This document shows, in pieces, positions 26,083-33,991 of a DNA stretch of 64,000 bases; positions within the stretch are counted from its first letter, which is position 1; every line of letters begins with the position of its first letter. The notes under the pieces are model-generated. The model was not told where the DNA came from. It did no database searches and saw only the letters and a list, made by a program, of their open reading frames with translations. The DNA is from Paenibacillus guangzhouensis (GTDB lineage: Bacteria; Bacillota; Bacilli; Paenibacillales; Paenibacillaceae), in the NCBI RefSeq assembly GCF_009363075.1, contig NZ_CP045293.1, positions 5,615,501-5,679,500 on the forward strand, read 5' to 3'. The translations under genes were made by a program, and so were the position numbers.

Positions 26083-26424
26083 ATGTCTAATTTGCCTAAC
26101 TGCCCTAAATGCCAATCCGAGTACACGTACGAAGATGGCAATCTATTAGTCTGCCCGGAATGTGCGCATGAGTGGACACTAGAATCGGAAGCTGCGAGCA
26201 GTGACGATACGAAAGTCTACAAAGATGCGAACGGAAATATTCTAAGTGATGGCGACACGGTGAGTGTCATCAAGGATTTGAAGGTCAAAGGAAGCTCTTC
26301 TGTGATTAAAATCGGAACCCGCGTAAAGAATATCCGTCTTGTCGATGGGGATCATGATATTGATTGCAAAATTGACGGTTTTGGTGCGATGAAGTTAAAG
26401 TCGGAATTCGTCAAGAAAATATAA
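26083..26424 (+). CDS. phnA: PhnA/YjdM zinc-ribbon protein
   Basis: A 113-residue protein with an N-terminal zinc ribbon (CPKC at residues 7-10, CPEC at 24-27) and a C-terminal PhnA domain ([23 protein letters not shown], then [11 protein letters not shown]). The family was first named from the E. coli phosphonate locus, but it is not required for phosphonate use and its role is unclear. AGAGGAAATG spacing supports the ATG at 26083. A bidirectional terminator follows. Confidence 0.9.
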   Translation: MSNLPNCPKCQSEYTYEDGNLLVCPECAHEWTLESEAASSDDTKVYKDANGNILSDGDTVSVIKDLKVKGSSSVIKIGTRVKNIRLVDGDHDIDCKIDGFGAMKLKSEFVKKI

Positions 26425-26434
26425 TCTATATATG

Positions 26435-26467
26435 AAAAGGGCACTCCTCTTGCAGGAGTGCCCTTTT
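26435..26467. terminator. Bidirectional terminator
   Basis: Perfect 14-bp stem AAAAGGGCACTCCT / AGGAGTGCCCTTTT, loop CTTGC, between the convergent PhnA and MarR genes. Confidence 0.95.
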
Positions 26468-26469
26468 AT

Positions 26470-26910
26470 TCACGATCTATAGAATACGCTGCGTTGAAGC
26501 ACCTGCATCGCCTGTTGAACCTCTCTTAATTCCTCTTGCGATACGCCCTGCATGCGCTCTAAAAAACGTTCCCCAATGCGCTGGAAGGCATCATCCATCA
26601 TCGCTTGTCCTGACGCGGAGAGACGGATCATCTGCTTCCGCCGGTCGTCTGGGCTATCATATTTCTCACACAGATGTTTATCGCACAGCTTGCGGATTTC
26701 ACGGCTCGTATTCGGCATCGAGATATGCTTGCAATCACTGATCTCACTTAGTGTCACGGGCTGGCTAACCGCCAAATATTCCAGAATGCCATACTGAAGC
26801 GGTGTGATGTCGTCCTGCTTCATATCCTTTGTTAACGTATGGGTCACTTCATGAACGTCTGCCGTAAAGGCGACCAATTGATGAAAAAATGCTTCTTTTT
26901 CTTTATCCAC
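26470..26910 (-). CDS. MarR-family transcriptional regulator
   Basis: A 146-residue MarR protein with ITPLQYGILEYLAVSQPVTLSE, the recognition helix SMPNTSREIRKLCDKHL and the wing YDSPDDRRKQMIRLSASGQ. The start is GTG at 26910 with GAGGTGAG just upstream. A perfect 18-bp palindrome lies 23 bases before the start. The divergent gene encodes a flavodoxin-like NAD(P)H reductase, the usual partner of redox-sensing MarR proteins. Two cysteines (CKH and CDKHLC region) could act as a switch, but that is speculative. Confidence 0.9.
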   Translation of the reverse strand: MDKEKEAFFHQLVAFTADVHEVTHTLTKDMKQDDITPLQYGILEYLAVSQPVTLSEISDCKHISMPNTSREIRKLCDKHLCEKYDSPDDRRKQMIRLSASGQAMMDDAFQRIGERFLERMQGVSQEELREVQQAMQVLQRSVFYRS

Positions 26911-26932
26911 GTGAGCTCACCTCACCTTCCAC

Positions 26933-26950
26933 GATAACAAATTTGTTATC
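26933..26950. promoter_or_regulatory. 18-bp perfect palindrome (candidate MarR operator)
   Basis: GATAACAAATTTGTTATC lies between the divergent MarR and reductase genes and overlaps the region where the MarR transcript should start. Confidence 0.75.
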
Positions 26951-26959
26951 CACAAACAA

Positions 26960-27017
26960 TTATCATTTGACAACTAAATAATAGCATGATAGCATCTAGT
27001 TATCAAATGACAACTAA
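26960..27017. repeat. Two 18-bp direct repeats in divergent promoter region
   Basis: TTATCATTTGACAACTAA (26960-26977) recurs as TTATCAAATGACAACTAA (27000-27017), 40 bases apart and differing at two positions. They flank the reductase promoter region and may be further operator half-sites (TTATCA is also the arm of the palindrome at 26933). Confidence 0.6.
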
Positions 27018-27029
27018 TGAGGTGGGGAC

Positions 27030-27617
27030 ATGAACGTATTGGTGATTTATACGCATCCGAATCATGAGAGCTTAAGTTATGCGTTTTTGCAGCAAGTCAT
27101 CCAAGGCAGCCGTGAGAACGCGAAAATCGCGGAGATTCAGACGCTTGATTTGTATGAAGAGGGGTTTAATCCGGTGCTCGTCTTCAACAAGGGAAAGCGT
27201 AGACGGGATATGCATAGCGATCCGAACCTAGCGAAATATCGTGAACAATTGACCTGGGCGGACAAAATCGTCTTCGTCTATCCGATCTGGTGGGGACGGC
27301 CTCCGGCGATGCTCCTCGGTTATATTGACCAGATGTTCGCTTCGAATTTCGCTTATCGCGATCATGGCGGTCTTTTGCCGGAGGGGCTGCTGAAAGGCAA
27401 ATCGGCGGTGTGTATATCCGTCATGAAGGGGCCGCCGCTCTATCCGCTATACTGGCTGAACAATGCCCATAAAATATTAATGCGCAAAGCGCTGCTGAAT
27501 TATGTCGGGATCAAGCCTGTGAAGTTTTTCGAGTTCGGGAATATGGAGAGCCCGAAGGGCCGGCATTCGCAGAAGCTGCGTAAGGTATATCGATATTTCC
27601 AGACAGTAGCGAAGTAG
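27030..27617 (+). CDS. Flavodoxin-like NAD(P)H-dependent oxidoreductase
   Basis: A 195-residue enzyme of the MdaB/KefF/YwrO family. The FMN phosphate loop is IYTHPNHESLSYAFL at the N-terminus, followed by ADKIVFVYPIWWGRPPAMLLGYID and the family motif FASNFAYRD. It should reduce quinones or nitroaromatics by two electrons. GAGGTGGGG precedes the ATG. It is divergent from a MarR regulator and is the likely target of that repressor. Confidence 0.9.
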   Translation: MNVLVIYTHPNHESLSYAFLQQVIQGSRENAKIAEIQTLDLYEEGFNPVLVFNKGKRRRDMHSDPNLAKYREQLTWADKIVFVYPIWWGRPPAMLLGYIDQMFASNFAYRDHGGLLPEGLLKGKSAVCISVMKGPPLYPLYWLNNAHKILMRKALLNYVGIKPVKFFEFGNMESPKGRHSQKLRKVYRYFQTVAK

Positions 27618-27671
27618 ATGTTGGATGTTCATGGATTCAGGCGATAATCTGTGATAAGATTTACTCTTATA

Positions 27672-27848
27672 GTGCGTGGTTCAAAAGTCGGCATTTCAGC
27701 ACCGAGAAAGTTGCGAGAACCTGAAGAAGGAGGAACGGAGTTTAGGCGAAACCTAAATGAGTACCGGACTTCGAAGGTGAACGTAAGGTTCGATGTCGAT
27801 TATGCTTCTTGAATGACTTCGTGATCAAATGATGACTTTTTGAACAAC
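27672..27848. mobile_element. 177-bp MITE-like element with 8-bp target duplication
   Basis: A non-coding insert flanked by the direct repeat CTCTTATA (27664-27671 and 27849-27856). Its ends are imperfect inverted repeats: GGTTCAAAAGTCGGCATTTC on the left, and the reverse complement of the right end reads GTTGTTCAAAAAGTCATC. An internal hairpin TTTAGG-CGAAA-CCTAAA occurs at about 27751-27767. It encodes no protein, so it would need a transposase supplied elsewhere. An 8-bp duplication fits several IS families. It sits 30 bases before the GIY-YIG gene. Confidence 0.8.
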
Positions 27849-27878
27849 CTCTTATATTGAATGAGGAAGTGAACGTAG

Positions 27879-28235
27879 ATGATCAACATAACCATCCCAA
27901 CACCGGATGTTACAATTTTGAAGCAAGAGAACCCGCAGCTAAGCCACATTTTTGGATTCACGGATTTCCATCTGATCTCGAGAGAGGTAGGGGGAATCTA
28001 CATGTTCTACAATGCGAAGGATGAATTGTTATTCGTTGGGAAAGCAAGAAAGCTTAGACCACGGATCAAGAAGCACTTCGAAGATACGGTATCTCCAATC
28101 AAAGCACACCGGGAGGAAGTAACGAAGATTGAGGTATGCGTGGTAGAAGATGCGGTTCATCGTGAAATCTACGAGACATATATTATTAATGCATTGCAAG
28201 CCAAATACAATGTAGACAAAGTTTTCTACAAATAA
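27879..28235 (+). CDS. GIY-YIG nuclease-fold protein
   Basis: A 118-residue protein with a UvrC-type GIY-YIG motif: GGIYMFYNAKDELLFVGKARKLRPRIKKHF at about residues 38-68, and a later Glu in HREIYETYIINALQAKYN that could be the metal ligand. The canonical second motif YIG/YVG is FVG here. Such short proteins may be DNA endonucleases or degenerate scaffolds. GAGGAAGTG precedes the ATG. The MITE ends 30 bases upstream, so its native promoter may have been displaced. Confidence 0.78.
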   Translation: MINITIPTPDVTILKQENPQLSHIFGFTDFHLISREVGGIYMFYNAKDELLFVGKARKLRPRIKKHFEDTVSPIKAHREEVTKIEVCVVEDAVHREIYETYIINALQAKYNVDKVFYK

Positions 28236-28317
28236 AGGGAAGTTGTCCATTCCAAAACCTTTCTTCTGAATAAGATAGAGTAGATTCATATATTCTAATC
28301 GTATAAGAGGATCGGTG

Positions 28318-28593
28318 ATGGTCATGGCGGCGAAACGACAACCCAATCTTAGAGAAAACCAAGTTTATTCGAATCGGGTGGTAAGATCGGAGTTCGATAA
28401 TAACTGGAGAACTGTTGTGCTCCAGAGTGGCTACGTCAAATATATCGCACTGCGGAACAATGCAAAGGTCACGGTGATACTGACAACGGGACTAACGAAG
28501 CTGCTGACGTTCAATAAAGGCGGGTACGTCCTCGTCGGATCAGGCGGCGTAAGCCATTATAGTAAACCGCATTTTGCAAGAAACCTGAACTAG
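28318..28593 (+). CDS. Small hypothetical protein
   Basis: A 91-residue basic protein I do not recognise. It has no signal peptide or membrane segment. The middle (LQSGYVKYIALRNNAKVTVILTT) is predicted as beta strands and the end (KGGYVLVGSGGVSHYSKPHFAR) is Gly- and His-rich. The ATG at 28318 follows AGAGG by 7 bases, and a strong terminator follows the stop codon, so a real transcription unit is likely. Confidence 0.6.
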   Translation: MVMAAKRQPNLRENQVYSNRVVRSEFDNNWRTVVLQSGYVKYIALRNNAKVTVILTTGLTKLLTFNKGGYVLVGSGGVSHYSKPHFARNLN

Positions 28594-28607
28594 GCTATCG
28601 GAAGGAT

Positions 28608-28662
28608 AAAAAGAGGGACATTTCATGTCATCAAGCGATGATATGTGAATGTCCCTCTTTTA
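28608..28662. terminator. Bidirectional terminator
   Basis: Long stem with arms AAAAGAGGGACATT and AATGTCCCTCTTTT, lying between the small hypothetical gene and the convergent LLM oxidoreductase gene. Confidence 0.9.
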
Positions 28663-28673
28663 ATGAAAAACGG

Positions 28674-29741
28674 TTAATTCCCTTCCATACGGGCAATTTC
28701 CTTGTGCACGATAGGCGCGACCTTGGTGCCAAGGTACTCAATGGTCCGCAGCATCTCGCTATGCGGCAGGGAGCCGTAATCGACATGCAGGAAGAACCGA
28801 TCTAGGCCAAGATTTTTGCGCAGCAGAACGATTTTCTCTGCGACATACTCTGGATCGCCGACATACAATGCACCTCGCAGACTGCGAGCTGCATCGAACG
28901 AATCCCGGGTATATGGCGGCCATCCGCGTTCGCGCCCGAGTTTGTTCATTGCCGCATGCGTAGACGGGTAATACAGCTCCGCTGCCTGCTCGTTCGTATC
29001 CCCAATGAATCCGTGGGAATGCGATGCAATCTGGAGTTTGGATGGATCATGTCCGGCCCGTGCCGCTGCTTCTTTGTAGAGCGAGACTAAGGGTGCGAAC
29101 CGCTCCGGCATGCCGCCGATAATCGCGAAAGTGATCGGCAGGCCAAGTGTTCCCGCACGAACCGCGGATTCCGGCGTACCGCCGCTGGCAATCCATACAG
29201 GCAGCGGATCTTGCACCGCGCGCGGGTATACGCCGAGATTGTCGATGGCTGGACGATGTCCGCCGCGCCATGATACTTTTTCCGATGCGCGAACGGCTAG
29301 CAGTAACTCGAGATGTTCTTCGAATAACTCATCATAATCCTCCAGACTATAGCCGAAGAGTGGGAACGATTCAATAAATGAGCCACGGCCTGCCATAATC
29401 TCCGCTCGCCCGTTCGAGAGCCCGTCGAGGGTTGCGAAGTCCTGATAGACGCGGACCGGATCCGCGGAAGATAATACGGTAACGGCGCTGGATAGCCGGA
29501 TATGCTTCGTCATGGAAGCTGCTGCTGCGAGAATGACAGCCGGTGAAGAAGCCGCATAATTCGCGCGATGATGCTCGCCGATCCCATAGACATCGAGACC
29601 GACTTGATCCGCGAGGACAATCTCTTCGACGGAACGCCGCATCCGCTCTGCATGACTGATCGCGACGCCGGTCACTGGATCCGGACTTGCATCTAGAAAC
29701 GTGCTGATACCAATTTCCATTCGCTTGGTTGGTTGGGTCAT
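28674..29741 (-). CDS. LLM-class (luciferase-like) flavin-dependent oxidoreductase
   Basis: A 355-residue TIM-barrel protein of the bacterial luciferase superfamily. It has [60 protein letters not shown], and [22 protein letters not shown]. It should be an FMNH2-dependent monooxygenase; the substrate is unknown. The start at 29741 (MTQPTK) follows GGGAGGC; the frame to 29798 covers its own promoter and is not used. A strong SigA promoter lies 29 bases upstream. Confidence 0.9.
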   Translation of the reverse strand: MTQPTKRMEIGISTFLDASPDPVTGVAISHAERMRRSVEEIVLADQVGLDVYGIGEHHRANYAASSPAVILAAAASMTKHIRLSSAVTVLSSADPVRVYQDFATLDGLSNGRAEIMAGRGSFIESFPLFGYSLEDYDELFEEHLELLLAVRASEKVSWRGGHRPAIDNLGVYPRAVQDPLPVWIASGGTPESAVRAGTLGLPITFAIIGGMPERFAPLVSLYKEAAARAGHDPSKLQIASHSHGFIGDTNEQAAELYYPSTHAAMNKLGRERGWPPYTRDSFDAARSLRGALYVGDPEYVAEKIVLLRKNLGLDRFFLHVDYGSLPHSEMLRTIEYLGTKVAPIVHKEIARMEGN

Positions 29742-29769
29742 GTTCTCTGCCTCCCTTGATTTTATGATT

Positions 29770-29798
29770 ATTATACTATAATTTTTATTGCCACTCAA
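29770..29798 (-). promoter_or_regulatory. SigA promoter of LLM oxidoreductase gene
   Basis: On the minus strand TTGAGT (29798-29793) and TATAAT (29775-29770) with a 17-base spacer. Confidence 0.85.
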
Positions 29799-29833
29799 GT
29801 AAAGTTAGTTATAAACAAAAAGAATAGTACCAC

Positions 29834-29870
29834 AAAAAACAGCCCCTTCAACCTTAATGGTCGAAGAGGC
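29834..29870 (-). terminator. Terminator of PhnB-like gene
   Basis: On the minus strand the arms GCCTCTTCGACC and GGTTGAAGGGGC (one mismatch, one G-U) with loop ATTAA are followed by TGTTTTTT. Confidence 0.85.
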
Positions 29871-29880
29871 GAAGTGCGGG

Positions 29881-30297
29881 TTAACGAGGTCTTTTCGTGA
29901 AGATCTGGAAGGTCACGCCGAATTTATCGGTCACGACACCGTAGGCAGGGCTGAAATAAATCTCTTGCAACGGCATCTCGACTGTACCGCCTTGCTGCAG
30001 CGCATCATAGATCTGACGTGATACGGATGCGTCGCTCGCCGAGAGGCAGATCCCGACATGGTTGCCTATCGCAACGGAATCGCCGGGGATACTGTCGGAG
30101 ACGAAGAACACCGTCTCATCCACGCTTAGTACCGAATGCGCAATACGCTCTTTGGCATCGGCAGGGAGCGTTCCTTCCGGCGCATCGCCAAAGGTTTGTT
30201 GGAAGAGCACCTTCGCGCCTAACGCTTGCTCGTAGAATTGAATCGCTTCTTTCGCGGTACCATCCAGCATAATAAATGGGTTAACTTGTGTAGACAT
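29881..30297 (-). CDS. PhnB-like VOC-superfamily protein
   Basis: A 138-residue protein of the PhnB/3-demethylubiquinone-methyltransferase-like VOC group: NPFIMLDGTAKEAIQFYEQALGAKV at the N-terminus, then HSVLSVDETVFFVSDS and the closing FSPAYGVVTDKFGVTFQIF. Its function is unknown. The start at 30297 follows AAGGAG by about 9 bases. It is divergent from a WYL regulator with a palindrome between. Confidence 0.85.
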   Translation of the reverse strand: MSTQVNPFIMLDGTAKEAIQFYEQALGAKVLFQQTFGDAPEGTLPADAKERIAHSVLSVDETVFFVSDSIPGDSVAIGNHVGICLSASDASVSRQIYDALQQGGTVEMPLQEIYFSPAYGVVTDKFGVTFQIFTKRPR

Positions 30298-30387
30298 GTT
30301 CAACAACTCCTTCAGATTTTTATGACCAATCAGCTCCAGCTCGAATGCGTCGCTGCTGGACTTTGACCCCATTGTACATGATAATAG

Positions 30388-30402
30388 TGACAACTATTGT
30401 CA
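30388..30402. promoter_or_regulatory. Palindrome between PhnB-like and WYL genes
   Basis: TGACAACTATTGTCA, a perfect 6-3-6 inverted repeat. It overlaps a second dyad (AATAGT-N4-ACTATT) starting at 30383. Candidate operator for the WYL regulator. Confidence 0.55.
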
Positions 30403-30454
30403 TAATCATAACGACGCAACATAAATATTGTGACGAGAAGGGAAGACCTTGAAC

Positions 30455-31408
30455 ATGCCGAAATCCAAACGACTGATGGAGATGATGATGGTCGTTAATC
30501 AGAAGCGACAATTTACGGTGAAGGAGCTGGCTCAAGAATTCGGCATATCCCAGCGGACCGTGCTGCGGGATTTGCAGGAGTTAAGCGAGCTTGGCGTCCC
30601 CCTATATTCGGAGGTAGGACCGCATGGTGGATATCGTGTGTTGAAAGAGAGGATTTTGCCGCCGATCGCTTTTACGGAGGAAGAGGCGATTGCTATTTTT
30701 TTCGCGACGCATGCTTTGCGACACTATACTTCGCTGCCGTTCGAGACCGAGTCTTCCTCCGCTTTGGGCAAATTCTATTACTACATGCCGGAGGATGTGC
30801 GGGCTCGCATTGATCAGATGAAGAATCGGGTTGACTTTGTCACGCCGATGCGAAAGACGGGTTCGCCATTTCTGGCGCAATTGCTGGACGCTGCTGTTCA
30901 CCAGAGAGTGATCCGCATGGACTATGAATCCCGCAGCAGCAGGTCGGAACGAGAGGTTCAACCGATTGGCATTTATACCAAGAACGGCTTCTGGTATTGT
31001 TCAGCTTACACATTTATGTATCAATCGATACGCCTATATCGTTGTGATCGCATTCTTGACGTGCTTCCATCCTCAACGGAGCCGCTGCAGTCGATTCGCT
31101 CGATGAATTTAGATACGAGGGATTTGGAACACGGGGCGGGTGTAGAAGAACCCAAGGCGGAGCTGCATGTTGACCTTAGTAAAGAAGGCGTGGAACGATG
31201 CGAAGCCGAGATCTGGTCTGCGCCCTATGTTAGGAAGCGGGAGGATGGAACGGGTTCGATGGAAGGTGAAGTCCCGCGCAGTGAAATCCCCTATTTCGCG
31301 AAATTCTTCATCGGGCTTGGTCAGGATGCAAGGGTGCAGCAGCCGCAGGAGCTAGTGGATCAGATCCGTCTGATGCTTCATGCGCTCGTAGAGCAATATG
31401 GGGGATGA
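30455..31408 (+). CDS. YafY-type HTH and WYL-domain regulator
   Basis: A 317-residue protein: the N-terminal helix-turn-helix FTVKELAQEFGISQRTVLRDLQ, then LGVPLYSEVGPHGGYRVLKERILPP; a WYL domain at about 150-215 (VQPIGIYTKNGFWYCSAYTF); and a C-terminal WCX region. The architecture matches the WYL protein at 23985, but sequence similarity is limited to family motifs. The ATG at 30455 follows a GAAGGGAAG site; a TTG two codons earlier is less likely. It probably regulates the divergent PhnB-like gene. Confidence 0.88.
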   Translation: MPKSKRLMEMMMVVNQKRQFTVKELAQEFGISQRTVLRDLQELSELGVPLYSEVGPHGGYRVLKERILPPIAFTEEEAIAIFFATHALRHYTSLPFETESSSALGKFYYYMPEDVRARIDQMKNRVDFVTPMRKTGSPFLAQLLDAAVHQRVIRMDYESRSSRSEREVQPIGIYTKNGFWYCSAYTFMYQSIRLYRCDRILDVLPSSTEPLQSIRSMNLDTRDLEHGAGVEEPKAELHVDLSKEGVERCEAEIWSAPYVRKREDGTGSMEGEVPRSEIPYFAKFFIGLGQDARVQQPQELVDQIRLMLHALVEQYGG

Positions 31409-31450
31409 TGAAAGTCTATATTATCGGAACGAGAAGAAGGAGAGATGTCA

Positions 31451-32398
31451 TTGATTAGAAGAGAGGCCCCTGCCATTCAGGATGTGCAACAAGTTCTAAC
31501 GGAATGTCTTCATTCAACTGATTTTACGGTTGAGAGAGAGCGGAGCGGCGTATCTACATATGTGTATCGTGTTCATGCTGCGGGTCAAGTGCTGTACCTT
31601 CGTGTTCTTCCCGAGCAAGGGATGAGCTTCGTAGTGGAAGTGCAGTTACATCAGCTGCTGCGGCTTAAGGGCGTTCAAGTTCCTGAAGTGCTCCATTTCG
31701 AGCATCGAAATGAAGTGCTTGGCATGTCCATGATGGTGGTTACCGAGATCGCGGGGAGCGATGCTAGCAGATGCGACTCTGCCGATCAATATAAGCATCT
31801 TCTGAGGGAGGCCGGACATCAACTGGCTCTTCTCAACCAGGTTGATGTTGACGGGTTCGGTTGGGTTGTCCGAGACAATACCTCTTTGGACAAGAAGCTT
31901 CATGGAGAGAAAAGAAGTCTGCACGAAGTCATCTTTGAAAATCTTGATGAGGATTTGTCTGGGCTAGCAGGACATGTATTTCATCCGGAGGAAGCTGCTC
32001 GGATCCGACAATTACTAGATTCGGGTACGGAGCTGATGACGCGTCATGCTCCGAAGCTGGCCCATGGAGATTTTGATGACTCTCACATTTTTCAGCAGGA
32101 TGGACAGTATAGCGGGATCATCGATTTTGGAGAAATCCAAGGAAGCAGCCCATTCTACGACTTGGGACATTTCAAACTGCATGATGGTCAGCGATATCAA
32201 GGTTTCGAAGCGCTGACAGCGGGATATCACGATGTAAGGATGCTAACGCGCGATGATCACGCTGAGATTGACCTCTGGGCATTATGGATTGGCGTTCGCA
32301 GGCTCGGCATGATCCATGGAAGGCCTTTGGGCGGCTACCACGAGCATCTCAGTCGTACGGTGAAGCAGCTGCTAACGCATATGAAACCTATGAAATAA
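31451..32398 (+). CDS. APH/choline-kinase-fold phosphotransferase-like protein
   Basis: A 315-residue protein of the aminoglycoside phosphotransferase fold. It has an N-lobe with VYRVHAAGQVLYLRVLPE, a hinge MVVTEIAGSD, the Brenner-like catalytic motif LAHGDFDDSHIF and the metal motif GIIDFGEIQGSSPFYDLGHF. The Asn that normally ends HGDxxxxN is His here, a variant seen in a subgroup of the family; the catalytic Asp is present. The substrate is unknown and antibiotic resistance should not be assumed. I favour the TTG at 31451 (8 bases after AAGGAG) over the ATG at 31445, which is only 2 bases from it. Confidence 0.8.
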   Translation: MIRREAPAIQDVQQVLTECLHSTDFTVERERSGVSTYVYRVHAAGQVLYLRVLPEQGMSFVVEVQLHQLLRLKGVQVPEVLHFEHRNEVLGMSMMVVTEIAGSDASRCDSADQYKHLLREAGHQLALLNQVDVDGFGWVVRDNTSLDKKLHGEKRSLHEVIFENLDEDLSGLAGHVFHPEEAARIRQLLDSGTELMTRHAPKLAHGDFDDSHIFQQDGQYSGIIDFGEIQGSSPFYDLGHFKLHDGQRYQGFEALTAGYHDVRMLTRDDHAEIDLWALWIGVRRLGMIHGRPLGGYHEHLSRTVKQLLTHMKPMK

Positions 32399-32500
32399 AT
32401 TTTGTTCGGAGCATATAATTTCCATTTATTTCATGGTAAGTTAAAGGAGACCTCATAGATTTACATCACACATTTTGATGTCTATAGGAGGCAACGAACC

Positions 32501-32986
32501 GTGGAAAAATGGATAGTGAGCTTAACGTATTTCTCCGCACTTGGTGCTGGGCTGATGGCTGGGTTATTTTTTGCATTTTCGACCTTTGTGATGACAGCGC
32601 TTGAACGAATCCCGAAGTCGCATGGCATTAGCGCGATGCAATCGATCAACCAGACTATTTTAAATCCCTTGTTCGGGCTTGTATTTGGCGGCACAGCCTT
32701 AGCCTGTCTTGTCCTCGCGATTATCTCCTTCTTCCGTTTAGGCACCGTGAGTGCCAATCTGGTGCTGGCAGCCAGTCTGCTCTATTTGATCGGGGTCATC
32801 TTGATCACGATGGTATGCAACGTACCGTTAAATGACGCGCTTGCTGTTGTGGATCCGAATAGCGCAGCTGGCGCCGACGTATGGCGTACCTATTTGGACC
32901 GATGGCTGCCTTGGAATCATGTGCGTACCATCGCATCGATTGGATCGCTTGTTTTGTTTATTCTCGCACTTCGCTTTAAGTCCTAA
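32501..32986 (+). CDS. DUF1772 membrane protein
   Basis: A 161-residue protein with four membrane segments and the DUF1772 pattern: GAGLMAGLFFAFSTFVMTAL in the first, INQTILNPLFGLVFGG in the second, and the end motif WNHVRTIASIGSLVLFILAL. Related fungal proteins are anthrone oxygenases, but bacterial function is unknown. The GTG start at 32501 follows AGGAGG by about 10 bases. DUF1772 genes often accompany ECF42/DGPF clusters such as the one that follows; I saw no TGTCGA promoter in front of this gene. Confidence 0.8.
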   Translation: MEKWIVSLTYFSALGAGLMAGLFFAFSTFVMTALERIPKSHGISAMQSINQTILNPLFGLVFGGTALACLVLAIISFFRLGTVSANLVLAASLLYLIGVILITMVCNVPLNDALAVVDPNSAAGADVWRTYLDRWLPWNHVRTIASIGSLVLFILALRFKS

Positions 32987-33012
32987 AAAAATATTATTTT
33001 TATTAGCAAACA

Positions 33013-33041
33013 TGTCGATTTCGGATGTTTCCGTTCGTCGT
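33013..33041 (+). promoter_or_regulatory. ECF42-type promoter 1
   Basis: TGTCGA, 17 bases, CGTCGT; upstream of the alpha/beta hydrolase gene. The same elements with the same spacing recur at 33903 and 35707. Confidence 0.85.
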
Positions 33042-33085
33042 CTTCATAGAAGCAACGATAATTTCATCGAAAAGGGGACATTTCC

Positions 33086-33886
33086 ATGTACACCACAACA
33101 TCGAAGGACGGAACGAAAATTGCATATGACAAATCGGGCCGCGGGCCATCGCTTATTCTGGTAGCGGGCGCATTCAGCTATCGTAAATTTCCGGGTCAGG
33201 TGCAGCTCGCAAATCTGTTATCGGAGCAATTTACCGTATACAACTATGATCGCCGCGGTCGCGGGGATAGCGGCGATGCTTCCGTATACGATGTTGCGCA
33301 TGAGATCGAAGACCTTGAAGCGTTGATCGAGGAAGCCGGCGGCTCGGCTTATGTGTGGGGGCTATCGTCTGGTGCGGTGCTTGCACTGCAGGCGGCAGCG
33401 CGTGGGGCGAAGATTACGAAGCTGGCGCTGCATGAACCGCCATTCATCGTGGATTCCGCGGGCCACAAGCCGCCGAGCGATTTCGCGCAGCACGTTACGG
33501 AGCTGATCGCTGCGGACCGCCGGGCGGATGCGATCAAATATTTCATGACACAAGGTATGGGAGCTCCTTCGTTCGTCGTCGCATTGATGCGGTTGATGCC
33601 GGGGGTATGGACGAAACTGATGGCGGTTGCGCATACGCTTCCTTATGATGCAGCGCTGCTGAACGGCTATATGGATGGGAAGCCGCTCCCTGCGGATCTG
33701 TGGAGGACGGCTGTAATGCCAACGATCATCCTCGAAGGAACAGAGAGTCCGATCCAGTTGCGCAACGGGGCTAAGGCGCTGGCAGGTGTTCTGCCGAATG
33801 CGCAGCTGCGGAGCAAGAAAGGGCTTGGACATACCAAGAAACTCAACGCTCAGATAATCGCTGCGGAGCTGAACGCATTTTTCTAG
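33086..33886 (+). CDS. Alpha/beta hydrolase in ECF42 cluster
   Basis: A 266-residue hydrolase. The oxyanion region is LILVAGAFSYRKF, followed by YNYDRRGRGDSGD, the nucleophile elbow WGLSSGAVLA (Ser near residue 95), a Glu in ILEGTESPIQ at the acid position and a His in KKGLGHTKKL. The acid is Glu rather than Asp. The substrate is unknown. The promoter at 33013 has the signature TGTCGA-N17-CGTCGT, so expression should depend on the sigma factor encoded at 34423. Confidence 0.88.
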   Translation: MYTTTSKDGTKIAYDKSGRGPSLILVAGAFSYRKFPGQVQLANLLSEQFTVYNYDRRGRGDSGDASVYDVAHEIEDLEALIEEAGGSAYVWGLSSGAVLALQAAARGAKITKLALHEPPFIVDSAGHKPPSDFAQHVTELIAADRRADAIKYFMTQGMGAPSFVVALMRLMPGVWTKLMAVAHTLPYDAALLNGYMDGKPLPADLWRTAVMPTIILEGTESPIQLRNGAKALAGVLPNAQLRSKKGLGHTKKLNAQIIAAELNAFF

Positions 33887-33902
33887 AGAAATGTATCGAA
33901 AA

Positions 33903-33931
33903 TGTCGATTTCGACGAATCGCATTCGTCGT
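33903..33931 (+). promoter_or_regulatory. ECF42-type promoter 2
   Basis: TGTCGA-N17-CGTCGT in front of the DGPF-sigma gene pair, implying autoregulation of the sigma factor. Confidence 0.85.
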
Positions 33932-33991
33932 ATGAATAGAAGCGCCAGAAATGAAGCTTCAACAACCTAATTTCAAGGAGGCATGTTCATC

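Noticed and set aside
27672-27848. The MITE-like segment as a structured regulatory RNA for the GIY-YIG gene
   Set aside because: It has one internal hairpin, but the 8-bp target duplication and inverted ends are better explained by transposition.
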